Shown one piece after another: positions 25,729-35,100 of a DNA stretch of 64,000 nucleotides; positions within the stretch are counted from its first letter, which is position 1; each line of letters starts with the position of its first letter. This DNA is from Longitalea arenae. Lineage in GTDB: Bacteria > Bacteroidota > Bacteroidia > Chitinophagales > Chitinophagaceae. The position numbers and the translations under genes are program-made. The stretch is from assembly GCF_016924755.1 (NCBI RefSeq), contig NZ_JAFFJX010000001.1, positions 868,001 to 932,000 on the forward strand, given 5' to 3'. The notes under the pieces are model-generated. The model saw only the letters and a list, made by a program, of their open reading frames with translations, had not been told where the DNA came from and ran no database searches.

Positions 25729-26721
25729 CTATTGTTTAACTACCTGAATGGTATCTTGCCCGATCCGGTACTGTAATCTGTAAATGAATGCCAGGTTGCT
25801 AAGTGCAGCTTCCAGGTTATTACCCGGCACTACCGCCGAAAGCTGCTGCTGATCATCATGATTGTTTTGTAAATGGATCGTTTTACCGTAATGTGCACCA
25901 ATGCGGTTCAAGGCATCGTTCAAAGAGATATCCTGCAATACGATATTGTCGCTTATAAATGCATTGGCATCTGTTATATTCACCGCCTGCACGTTTGCTT
26001 CCCCTTGCACTCCGTTATAGCAAAGCATATTACCAGGTGTTAATAACGTGGTGATCGACTTATGACGGGCATCTGCATAATTAGTACTTACACTGCCTTC
26101 TATCAGCGATATGCGGGTAATTTGCTCTTTCTCATATGCTTCTACATTAAAGCGAGTGCCCAGTACCGTGATCTTTACCTTCCCGGCCTGCACGGTGAAA
26201 GGATGCAGGCTGTCTTTCGATACGTCAAAAAAGGCTTCTCCCATCAGTTGCAGCTGCCGCGTACCCTTTGCAATATCAGCTGCATATTTCAAAACGGCGC
26301 CTTTTGAAAGCCATACTGTTGAACGATCGGGCAGTTGAAGGCTGATCTTGCCGGCTTTGTTATTATAAACGGTTTTCCAAACCTTTGCAGCTGTCGTTTT
26401 ATGTTGCCGCTGACTAATACCGAACCAGGACGCGGTTAACAGGAAGGTGAGTACCGAAGCTGCAACGGCAATCTTTTTCCATTGGCCTGTCAGCAATACT
26501 GTCCTGGCTTTGGGCTTTATCTGTGAACGTACAAGCTGCCAGAGATAAGCAGTATCAGTAGTACTCATTACAACGCTGGCGTTTTTCCAATCATCATCCA
26601 ACTGCCGGGAAAAAAGATCCGGCTTTATTTGTTGCAGGTATCGTTGTACATATTCCGCTTCTTCAGGACTACACTTTCCATCGATCCAACGACGCAACAG
26701 ATCCTTATTGATATTCTCCAT
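25729..26721 (-). CDS. FecR-family anti-sigma factor (L2)
   Basis: 330 residues, shorter than the other FecR proteins here. Cytoplasmic part 1-83, one membrane segment about 84-102 (IAVAASVLTFLLTASWFG), periplasmic FecR domain with KISLQLPDRSTVWLSKGAVLKYA, GEAFFDVSKDSLHPFTV and VLGTRFNVEAY, then a C-terminal DUF4974-type domain (NIVLQDISLNDALNRIGAHYGKTI). The spacer after the membrane segment is reduced, which explains the length. Divergent from its sigma gene, unlike L1, L3, L5 and L6, where sigma and FecR are in line. Confidence 0.93.
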   Translation of the reverse strand: MENINKDLLRRWIDGKCSPEEAEYVQRYLQQIKPDLFSRQLDDDWKNASVVMSTTDTAYLWQLVRSQIKPKARTVLLTGQWKKIAVAASVLTFLLTASWFGISQRQHKTTAAKVWKTVYNNKAGKISLQLPDRSTVWLSKGAVLKYAADIAKGTRQLQLMGEAFFDVSKDSLHPFTVQAGKVKITVLGTRFNVEAYEKEQITRISLIEGSVSTNYADARHKSITTLLTPGNMLCYNGVQGEANVQAVNITDANAFISDNIVLQDISLNDALNRIGAHYGKTIHLQNNHDDQQQLSAVVPGNNLEAALSNLAFIYRLQYRIGQDTIQVVKQ

Positions 26722-26846
26722 ACATAATGGTTCGCTGCCTATAACACACCAAAAGCGTATTTCAGTACTACTGGGAAAATTGTGATTAAAATTGAATTAA
26801 CAATCTGGTAATAGAGATCATGATAACAGAAGGGGGTACTAACCTG

Positions 26847-26854
26847 TAATTTTG
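26847..26854 (+). promoter_or_regulatory. -7 box of the L2 sigma gene
   Basis: TAATTTTG is an exact TAnnTTTG match 16 nt before the ATG at 26870. The longer string CCTGTAATTTT also precedes the L5 sigma gene (52240-52250), so it may be a shared promoter element. The 130-nt divergent region shows no -33 box. Confidence 0.45.
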
Positions 26855-26869
26855 ATTGGCCAAAAGCGT

Positions 26870-27382
26870 ATGAATAGGGAAAATCTGTATAAAGAGCAAC
26901 TGTTTACTGAAGTGTTCCATGCTTCAAAAGATAAACTGTACGCCTTCCTCAGGGAATATACAGATGATACCCATTTTGCAGAAGACATCATGCAAGTCTG
27001 CTATATTAAAGTTTGGGAAAACATCGACAGGTGGAATAATGCAGACAGGCTATTGCCTCTCATTAAAACCATCGCGCGCAATCTCCTGCTGAATGCCATT
27101 CGCAATAAAGCACAATTACCAGTGGAATGGTTGGAAAAACATGGTGTGGATCTTCGTCAATGTTATCAGCCAGATCATGACCAGGTAAAACGTTCACTGA
27201 GTTCGCTGGATACCGTGATCAACCAACTGCCTGACCGGTGCAGAAAAGTATTTTTATTGCATCGTGAAAGCGGACTGAGCTATGATGAAATTGCCGCCAG
27301 GCTGTCAATCTCAGTGCATACAGTGCGTAATCATATGAGTAAGGCCATTCAACTCCTGAAAACCCATCTGCAAAAGAGCTGA
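26870..27382 (+). CDS. ECF RNA polymerase sigma factor (L2)
   Basis: 170 residues from the ATG at 26870 (a TTG six codons earlier lies inside the -7 box and is unlikely). Region 2: FHASKDKLYAFLREYTDDTHFAEDIMQVCYIKVWENID; region 4: LPDRCRKVFLLHRESGLSYDEIAARLSISVHTVRNHMSKAIQLL. It ends KTHLQKS without the hydrophobic tail found on the other four sigma factors of the window. Expected to drive the divergent fecR-susC-susD-MBL operon when FecR is relieved. Confidence 0.92.
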   Translation: MNRENLYKEQLFTEVFHASKDKLYAFLREYTDDTHFAEDIMQVCYIKVWENIDRWNNADRLLPLIKTIARNLLLNAIRNKAQLPVEWLEKHGVDLRQCYQPDHDQVKRSLSSLDTVINQLPDRCRKVFLLHRESGLSYDEIAARLSISVHTVRNHMSKAIQLLKTHLQKS

Positions 27383-27422
27383 CAGGAGCGTTATCGGCAT
27401 GTAGCGGCATGGGGAAAAGCAA

Positions 27423-27452
27423 AAGCCATCCTTACCAGGGCAAGAATGGCTT
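27423..27452. terminator. Hairpin between convergent sigma and OmpA genes
   Basis: AAGCCAT (27423-27429) pairs with ATGGCTT (27446-27452). The flanking T tract is weak on the plus strand (GTTATAATTTT) and interrupted on the minus strand, so termination is likely but modest. Confidence 0.5.
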
Positions 27453-27483
27453 GTTATAATTTTAGTTAGCAGCGATGCAGTTA

Positions 27484-28347
27484 TTAATTTGTAGTAGCCG
27501 TTGATTGCAGCAGTTTAAATAACTCATCCAGTTTGGGTGATAAAATGATATCGGTTCTTCTGTTTAATGCTCTTCCTTCCCGTGTACCATTGCTTTCCAC
27601 CGGATCAAACTGGCTATGACCTGAAGCGATCACTCTTTCGGGGCTCACACTATAATCGATCGTAAGGATCCGCACAATTGATGCCGCTCTTGCCAGGCTA
27701 AGGTCCCAGTTGTCCTGGTATTTTCCCCGGATAGGAATGGAATCGGTATGACCTTCGATATTCACGGTGATGTCTGGGTTCACGTTAAGCACTTCTGCCA
27801 GTTTGTTCAGCGCCTCCTTTCCTTTGGGGTTCACTACGGCGCTGCCCGAAGGGAACAATAAGTTCTCCTGCAGGCTCACATATACTTTACCGTTCTTAGT
27901 GGCTACGGTAAGCTCATTCGATTTAAAACCGGTAAGGGCGTCAGCCATCTTTTTCCTGATCTCTTCAATGGCATTTTTCTGTTGATCCATCAATGCCTGC
28001 AATTGTTCCAGTTTTTGTTGCTGGCTCTGCAATTCCTGCTTGTTCTTGTTCAGCAAAGATTGTTTGCTCGAGGCGTCTTTGCTCAAACTGGCTATCTCCT
28101 TTTCCAGTGCCTGCAAGGCCCGGCCTTTCGCCGTAATGGTATCCTGCTGATCAGCTACCTGCTTTTTTAATTGTGCAATGTTACCCTGCAGATCACTCAC
28201 TTTCCGCGCAAGCATAGCGCTGTCATTTCTGACAGATTGCAGCTCCAACTGCGAGGTCTTAAACTTTTTGGATGAAACACAACTACTTAAACTTAAGAGA
28301 ACCAGGCTGGCGGCAGTTAGCCGCGTAATAGTAATTTTTCTATTCAT
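27484..28347 (-). CDS. OmpA-family peptidoglycan-binding lipoprotein
   Basis: 287 residues from the ATG at 28347, which gives a lipoprotein signal with lipobox LSSC (Cys23). The middle (about 40-140) is a heptad-rich coiled coil (SDLQGNIAQLKKQVADQQD, LQSQQQKLEQLQALMDQQKN). The C-terminal OmpA domain carries NIEGHTDS, LSLARAASIVRIL and ALNRRTDIIL, the motifs that contact diaminopimelate in peptidoglycan. It should anchor the envelope to the cell wall, or act like a motility- or T9SS-associated OmpA lipoprotein. Stands alone. Confidence 0.9.
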   Translation of the reverse strand: MNRKITITRLTAASLVLLSLSSCVSSKKFKTSQLELQSVRNDSAMLARKVSDLQGNIAQLKKQVADQQDTITAKGRALQALEKEIASLSKDASSKQSLLNKNKQELQSQQQKLEQLQALMDQQKNAIEEIRKKMADALTGFKSNELTVATKNGKVYVSLQENLLFPSGSAVVNPKGKEALNKLAEVLNVNPDITVNIEGHTDSIPIRGKYQDNWDLSLARAASIVRILTIDYSVSPERVIASGHSQFDPVESNGTREGRALNRRTDIILSPKLDELFKLLQSTATTN

Positions 28348-28470
28348 ATAATATTTAATGTGCATTTATTTTTGCAGGCTTAAATGTCAAATCCCGGGCC
28401 AATAAACGCATCTCTTACGCTTAAATATGTGTGATAAGGTATTAAAATGTGGTTAGAATGGTAGCAGGTC

Positions 28471-29460
28471 TTAAGGAACTACTCCTTCAATATTTGTCTC
28501 GTAATCGTTTTGCCATTGAGTAATAGCTTCAAGGTATACAGGCCGGCAGGAATAGCTGCCATCGCGTACATAGGCATCATGTTGCGCATTCAGGTTAATA
28601 GTCCCTGGCGGATTCGGATCACTGCCAATGCTGCTGGGGCAGAGGCTGGCGCTGCTTTCCGTAATACAGAAATCATTGAACCGCACCTGTTCATCGCGCA
28701 GCACATCATCTTTACCACGATACACGCCCCATTTTCCGCGATTATAATCTGCGCCTGAACGCCACATGTCGAGACTGTTGTTGGTATATGAAAGCAGAAC
28801 GGCGCCATCGCTTACGCGGGTTAAGGTGATCTCAAATGTTCCGGCGCTGCCTTCACTGCTCCTGTATTTCACATAAGCTTCCACCCAGTTGCCTTTGAAT
28901 GGGGCCAGCTCTGCTTCTTTAACAGTCCCTAAGCTGCCGCTTCCTTCTCCGGAGCTATGAATGATCTGTATTTTTTGCGGATTACCAGCCCTGGGCGTAA
29001 TCGTGATCAATGGCGCTCCTGCATCACCCTCAATGGCCTTTATTTGAAAAATATGTGTGAACCGGCTGCTCGGGATAAAACCGGCATCCAGTTTAAACTT
29101 CCAGCGATAGTAGGCGGTTTGTCCCTGGGTATGCTGCATATCGGCAGGCGAGCCGGAGCCACCTTTAATTTCCATACGCACGCGGTCATCATTTGTACAA
29201 CGGTCATCATCTGCATCGGCATGACTGTGAAATACAAATACATATTTTCCCAGTGTATTGTCAAATGCCTGCGTAACATGCGGGCCAAAAGAAGTATGTC
29301 TGCAATCGGGATTTTCATTCCCGAATCCTTTTGATTCAATGAGGTCATAGGCTGAACCGGAGCCGGTTGCGCTTAAGGTCACCTGCGCCTGCAATGAAGC
29401 ATTTGAAAGCAGGAGCAGCAAGTTTGCGGCTATTGCAGGTATAAATTGTAAAGGTTTCAT
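28471..29460 (-). CDS. Secreted polysaccharide-lyase-like jelly-roll protein with a damaged C-terminus
   Basis: 329 residues from the ATG at 29460, with signal peptide (FIPAIAANLLLLLSNASLQAQ). The body resembles the heparin-lyase-I/PL20 glucuronan-lyase type: FVFHSHADADDDRCTNDDRVRMEIKG, TAYYRWKFKLDAGFIPSSRFTHIFQIKA, GTFEITL...GKWGVYRG. After NAQHDAYVRDGSYS, the usual opening of a DNRLRE/CBM96-like domain, the frame becomes nonsense (28471-28549). In the next frame the same DNA reads IPAGLYTLKLLLNGKTIT..., a T9SS sorting tail ending at a TAG (28479-28481). So a deletion has probably joined the two out of frame. The catalytic part may still fold, but surface sorting is doubtful. Confidence 0.6.
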   Translation of the reverse strand: MKPLQFIPAIAANLLLLLSNASLQAQVTLSATGSGSAYDLIESKGFGNENPDCRHTSFGPHVTQAFDNTLGKYVFVFHSHADADDDRCTNDDRVRMEIKGGSGSPADMQHTQGQTAYYRWKFKLDAGFIPSSRFTHIFQIKAIEGDAGAPLITITPRAGNPQKIQIIHSSGEGSGSLGTVKEAELAPFKGNWVEAYVKYRSSEGSAGTFEITLTRVSDGAVLLSYTNNSLDMWRSGADYNRGKWGVYRGKDDVLRDEQVRFNDFCITESSASLCPSSIGSDPNPPGTINLNAQHDAYVRDGSYSCRPVYLEAITQWQNDYETNIEGVVP

Positions 29461-29469
29461 GTTGAACAA

Positions 29470-30138
29470 GGCTTTAAGTGTAATAAAAAGAATATCAACA
29501 GGCAGATCATCCGGCGGATCCGTCTGGTATCATACGATAAGCGGGTTCCCCTTCGCGGCACCCGGTATTAATATTTGGATGTGCACATCCCGGGAAGTGC
29601 CGGGAATGTAAGAATGGAAAGAAGAAGGGAAAGCCGTTGATGAAAACGTCGATAGCTGTTAAGGAGATGAATATATCTTTTCGATATACTCAAATGTGTG
29701 TTGATCTTTCATATAGCAATCGTGTTGGTTAGAAGAAGGTTACTATGAAGTAACTACATTCTTTCACCGGCTGCGTGAAGATGATTAGCCGAATAATAAA
29801 CTATTTTAGCATCGATGAGCTTATGACAGTAACGTATATGTATAACGTTGATACAATTGTTATTTTGTGTAATGATATACCTGATCCTCATCTTCGTCAT
29901 AGATCTATCCGCCGATACCATTTTCTTCATCATATTCTTGTTCTTTCATTTTAAATATTGAAGTGTGATTTTTAACGCCTGGCCCGTTCTTTCCACAGGC
30001 TAAAGCCAGAAGATCAAATGCAATCGATTGCGTATGCAGCATGCGTATTAATTAGGAATTTAATCTTATCTTTTCTTTAAGTTTACACAGATTTGATCCA
30101 GCGTTTTTATCTGTTACTATTTTTGAGGCTTGCTATAA
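29470..30138. other. Divergent intergenic region with the L3 promoter at its end
   Basis: No gene is seen in these 669 bases. Near 29565-29610 there are GC-rich short inverted segments (around a GTGCAC palindrome) of unclear meaning. At 30092-30095 TTTG and at 30118-30125 TATTTTTG, 22 nt apart, form a good Bacteroidota promoter (-33 and -7) 13 nt before the L3 sigma ATG. Confidence 0.5.
30092..30125 (+). promoter_or_regulatory. Promoter of the L3 sigma gene
   Basis: TTTG (30092-30095), 22-nt spacer, TATTTTTG (30118-30125): both boxes fit the Bacteroidota housekeeping consensus. Suggests the sigma gene is transcribed constitutively and controlled by FecR at protein level. Confidence 0.6.
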
Positions 30139-30723
30139 ATGGACCACTACTGCACATATACCGATGAGGCACTGATTGAACTCCTGCGAAAAAACGATCA
30201 TAAAGCGTTTGCGGAACTTTATGAACGTTATTGGGATAAGCTGTTTTTTTTAGCCGGAAAAAAATTAGATGATCTGTACGAGGCAGAACATATTGTTCAG
30301 GACATTTTCCTCGATCTATGGAATCGCAGAACTGAACTGGATATACACGAATCCCTCGGCGGCTACCTTGTGGTAGCTGTTAAATACCGGATCATCAATG
30401 CGCAGGCAAAGCGATATAAGCAGTCTGTCAGGCAGAAAGAAAATGCTGGATCCCTGCCTCAGCATGACAACAGTACAGAGCACTGGCTTACCCTCCGCGA
30501 ATTACAGGATAGCCTGCATCATCAACTTGCCCGCCTGCCTGAAAAGTGCGCACTCGCCTTTTCTCTTCGTGACGATGGTCTTTCTTACAAACAGATCGCT
30601 GCCGAAATGAATATTTCAGAAAAGACGGTAGAAATGCATATCAGCCGCGCATTTAAAGCCTTACGCACCAGTTTGGGCAGTTTTATTAACATGCTTATTC
30701 TCATGCTCTCCTGCCTCTTTTAG
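30139..30723 (+). CDS. ECF RNA polymerase sigma factor (L3)
   Basis: 194 residues. Region 2: FAELYERYWDKLFFLAGKKLDDLYEAEHIVQDIFLDLWNRR; region 4: LPEKCALAFSLRDDGLSYKQIAAEMNISEKTVEMHISRAFKAL. The C-terminus is a strongly hydrophobic tail (FINMLILMLSCLF), a feature of the Bacteroidota expansion family of ECF factors. It is followed 80 nt later by its FecR and should drive L3. Confidence 0.93.
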   Translation: MDHYCTYTDEALIELLRKNDHKAFAELYERYWDKLFFLAGKKLDDLYEAEHIVQDIFLDLWNRRTELDIHESLGGYLVVAVKYRIINAQAKRYKQSVRQKENAGSLPQHDNSTEHWLTLRELQDSLHHQLARLPEKCALAFSLRDDGLSYKQIAAEMNISEKTVEMHISRAFKALRTSLGSFINMLILMLSCLF

Positions 30724-30803
30724 CACACACTTAAAAAAAACCTTTTTTCTCATACAGGGTATCGCTTCTTTATATTGACCTTGTTAGAAAGCTGTTTCTC
30801 TCA

Positions 30804-32033
30804 ATGGACGATCAGGAAAAACAAAACCGGTACGATGAGCTGGCGCAAAAGCTGCTCAATGGTACTATTACTGCTGCTGAAAAGCAGGAATACCTCGACT
30901 GGCTGAACCGGGAAGAGGAAGCATTGAACATTCCGGCCGATCTTGCCAGCAACCGCCCGGCACTAAAGAACAGGATCTTTGAAACACTGCAATCTTCGAT
31001 ACAGGCGCAGGACCTGGAACTAACCGCGCGCAGCATGGAAAAGGGCAGGCGGCGGAATTTGTTTCGCTATGCAGCTGCCGCGGCTATTGTATTCATTGTA
31101 ACCGGCTTTGTGATATATTACTTTAACATCAACAAAAAAAGTACTGCGCCTCAGCCAATGGTGACTAAAATGCAACCGGTTGCCACCGATGTTTTGCCCG
31201 GTCGTGATGGCGCCATGCTTACCCTTGCGAATGGACAGCAACTGCTGCTCGACAGTTTGGGAAACGGTGTAATTGCCATACAAGGAAAAACCAATATAAA
31301 AATTCAAAATGGTCAGTTGGTATATGATGTGATGCAGGCTGGCAGCGAAATGCTGTATAATACCATGTCAACACCCAAAGGCCGGCAATACCAAATGCTT
31401 TTGCCCGATGGCTCCCGGGTATGGATGAATGCTGCTTCTTCCATTACCTATCCCGTAGCATTCATCGGAAAAGAAAGGAATGTTACCATTACCGGTGAAG
31501 TGTACATCGAGGTTGCCAAAAACAAGGAAAAGCCCTTCATTGTAAACGTCGATGGAAAAGCAAGTGTCCAGGCACTGGGAACAAGCTTCAACATTAATGC
31601 TTATGCCGATGAGCCAGGTATTAAAACGACTTTACTGGAAGGAAAGGTGAAGATCGTGAAACATGAAAGGGTCAACGGTAAAGAAAATTCCATACTGCTT
31701 GATCCGGGACAGCAGGCTGTAGATATCGCGCATGCACCATTGACCATTCGCCATTCGCCCGACCTCGAAGAAGTGATGGCCTGGAAGAACGGCCGCTTCG
31801 AATTTATTGGCAACAGCATTCAATCGGTCATGGGGCAACTATCGCGTTGGTATGATGTAGACATTGTTTATGAAGGCGCCCTTCCTGAAGCCAATTTTGT
31901 AGGAGCGATTGCCCGCACGGAAAAACTCTCACGGGTTTTACAAATGCTGGAACTGACCAATGTACTACGGTTTAAAATTGAAAAGAAGACCGCTACCGGC
32001 GAAGCCGCTCAGATCATCGTCACACGCAAATGA
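30804..32033 (+). CDS. FecR-family anti-sigma factor (L3)
   Basis: 409 residues. Cytoplasmic part 1-87, membrane segment 88-107 (RYAAAAAIVFIVTGFVIYYF), periplasmic FecR domain with DVLPGRDGAMLTLANGQ, NTMSTPKGRQYQMLLPDGSRVWMNAASSITYP, GEVYIEVAKNKEKPF and ALGTSFNINAY; C-terminal DUF4974 domain from AWKNGRFEFIGNS. Receives the signal of the L3 SusC and controls the L3 sigma factor. Confidence 0.94.
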   Translation: MDDQEKQNRYDELAQKLLNGTITAAEKQEYLDWLNREEEALNIPADLASNRPALKNRIFETLQSSIQAQDLELTARSMEKGRRRNLFRYAAAAAIVFIVTGFVIYYFNINKKSTAPQPMVTKMQPVATDVLPGRDGAMLTLANGQQLLLDSLGNGVIAIQGKTNIKIQNGQLVYDVMQAGSEMLYNTMSTPKGRQYQMLLPDGSRVWMNAASSITYPVAFIGKERNVTITGEVYIEVAKNKEKPFIVNVDGKASVQALGTSFNINAYADEPGIKTTLLEGKVKIVKHERVNGKENSILLDPGQQAVDIAHAPLTIRHSPDLEEVMAWKNGRFEFIGNSIQSVMGQLSRWYDVDIVYEGALPEANFVGAIARTEKLSRVLQMLELTNVLRFKIEKKTATGEAAQIIVTRK

Positions 32034-32083
32034 CCAAACCATCATCATCGACCTTAAACTATGAATAAAGATTGATTGACCGC

Positions 32084-32168
32084 AAAAAAAGCCGGGCTCT
32101 GTTGGAGCAGGTCCCGGCGGAAGGGGTTAATCAATTCATCCTTGCAAGACTACTATTTCTTAACCCAA
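32084..32168 (-). ncRNA. Predicted short antisense RNA over the L3 susC leader
   Basis: Prediction only. On the minus strand TACATTTG (32182-32175) is an exact TAnnTTTG box ending at the A of the susC ATG. Downstream on that strand, CCGGG- and GAG/CTC-based pairing between 32113-32118 and 32091-32096 (GCCGGG/CCCGGC) is followed by seven T (32090-32084), a clean intrinsic terminator. RNA of about 85 nt, spanning the susC leader. Confidence 0.4.
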
Positions 32169-32181
32169 ACATTGCAAATGT

Positions 32182-35100
32182 ATGCAATTGAGATTGCTAT
32201 GTACTGCCCCGGCAGGTGCTATTTTCCGAGTTCCGCGAAAGGAACGATTTCTGAACCTCAATACGCTGTTAATGATGAAGTTGACGGTTGTTTTTTTACT
32301 GGCCGCCTGTTTGCAGGTAAGCGCCCACTCCTACGCACAGCGGGTGACCTTGCAGGCTAAAAATGCCAGCATAGAAGATGTGTTTAAACAAATACGGAAG
32401 CAAACCGGCTATGTTTTTCTGTATACGACCCAAATGTTGGCCAATACAAGGCAGGTAAATATAGATGTTAAGAATGCACCTGTTGAACAGGTGCTGAACC
32501 TTTGTTTCGATAAGCAGCCTGTTACCTATACATTGATGGATAAAACCATTATTGTAAAACAGCAGGAAAAGACGCCAGTTAATATACCGGCTCCCGAGCG
32601 GGTGCGCACAGAGATCAGAGGCCGTGTGACCAATGAATCGGGGCAGCCGCTGGCTGGTGTAAGCATCACCATTAAAGGCGAAAGCGGCGGCATTACTACC
32701 GATAATAACGGCGTATTCAGGATCGAGACAAGCAAAACCAATATAATCCTGGTGGTTTCATCAGTAGGGTATACCACACGTGAAATAAAAGTACAGGGTA
32801 ACGAAACGAATCTGCAGATCCAGCTGGCGTTAGCCACCAATAATATGGAAGAGTTTGTAGTGGTAGGATATGGAACCAAAAAGAAAGTGAGTGTTACCGG
32901 TTCTTATTCGGTGCTTGATATGAAAACGAAGGAAAACACGCCTACTACCAATGCCAGCCAGGCATTACATGGTGTGTCGGGCGTATGGTTAAACCAGGCT
33001 GGTGGTAAACCCGGCCAGGATGTTGGTACTATCCGTATCCGTGGCGTGGGAACACTTAACAACAACGATCCGCTGGTGCTGGTGGATGGTATTGAGTACA
33101 ACATCAATGAGATCAACCCTAATTTCATTGAAAGCATGACCGTGTTGAAAGATGCGTCGGCTGCTATTTATGGTTCACGGGCTGCCAATGGCGTTATATT
33201 GATCACCACTAAAACCGGAAGGAAAGGTAAAATGGAGATCAATTACAACTACAGCTATGGTATTCAAAAACCCACTTTTTTACCAGATGTATTGTGGGAT
33301 CCCATTCAATACATGGAGTTAAAGAACCAGGCCCTGATCAATGAAGGCAAATCGCCGGCAGCAGTTGATTATTCGCCTGCACAGATCGAGGAATATAAAA
33401 ATGGAATGGCCACCGATCCATATACCTATCCGCACTTGAACTGGTTCGATTATGTAATGAAGAATGGAAGCATGCATCAGCACAACCTGCGCTTCAGCGG
33501 TGGTTCTGATAAAGTGACCTATAACTTTGCTGTTGGTTATATGGACCACGACGGTATTCTGGTGACTGCCAACCATGCCAACCGGTACACGCTTAACCTG
33601 AATGTGAGCGCCCAGGTCACCAACCGGTTAAAAGTAGGAACGAATTTGATCGGCAATCTGAGAACTTTTACCCAGCCTGCTTTCGCCGGCTCTGATGCTA
33701 CCAGTTATTATTTCACCCGGTTAACGCGGGTACTGCCCATTATGACACCTTACCTGCCCGATGGCCGTTATGGTAATATGGTGTTTGCTACCCCTGGTCG
33801 CAATACCATTGAGAATCCTATCATGCTGTTGAAAGAAGGCAGTAACTACAATGCACCGCAACGGATCCTGGCAAAGGTTTTTGCCGAATATAAACTGCCC
33901 TTCAATCTTACGTACAATTTCAATTTGGGGGTTGACAAACTGGATGGTTATTCCCGGTCATTTGTGCCGCTCCTGATCAGTTACAATCCCAAGACCGGTG
34001 CGCCCAATAACTATAATATTAACCCGGCCAGTAATAACTATGATGAGAATAACCGGAACCTGACCGTATACCATACCTTGAACTGGGATAAAGCGATCGG
34101 TGATCACCACCTGTCGGCCATGGCGGGCCAAAGCTATAACCGCTTTGATAACAGCTGGTTTAACGGCCACGCCGAAGGATATTTTGATAATGCCCTTACC
34201 GACCTCAATGCCGGCACCACCAACCTCACCACCGATGGCAGGGTAACCAAAGATGTATTGATCTCTTACTTTGGCCGCCTCGGTTATACCTATAAGGAGA
34301 AATACATACTCGAAGGTATCATCCGGTACGATGGTTCATCGCGCTTTGCAGATGGTCATCGGTGGGGAGCATTTCCTTCCCTGTCTGCCGGCTGGCGTAT
34401 CGATAAAGAAAATTTCTTTGATCTGCCCTTTGTTGACTTGCTGAAATTGCGCGCTTCCTGGGGCGAACTGGGTAATCAGGCAGTAGACCTCTACAGTTAT
34501 CTGAATACGGTAAGCGTAGGCAGCGCTTATTCCTTTAATAATACCATTTCTCCGGCAGCAGCTATTAACAGATATAACGATCCCCATCTTTCATGGGAAA
34601 CAACCACAACCTATAACGGCGGTATCGATGCGGAATTCCTGAAAGGCAAACTTTCCGCTTCTGTGGATGTGTTCAAGCGTCGTACTTCGGGCATTTTGCG
34701 GCCGGTACTGATCCCTGACCAGGTGGGCGGCCTTGCAGGTCCTGTTCAGAACGTAGGTGTAGTAGATAATACCGGTTTTGAAATTGCATTAGGCCATCGC
34801 AATAAGATCGGCGACATCAGTTATGAGGTGAACGGATCGTTGAGCTATGTAAAGAATGAAGTGGTGAGCCTGCGCGGACAAAGCATCATCGGCACCAGGC
34901 GTATTACCAAAGAAGGCCACCCGATCGATGCCTATTACCTCTATGAAGCGGCTGGCATCTTCCAGAGCCAGGATGAAATCGCTAACAGCGCCAAAGTAAG
35001 CGGTAATGAAAAACCTGGTTATCTTAAATACAATGATATTGTAAAGGATAACAAGATAGATGGCAACGACCGCGTAATTACCGGCAGTTCCATTCCTAAA

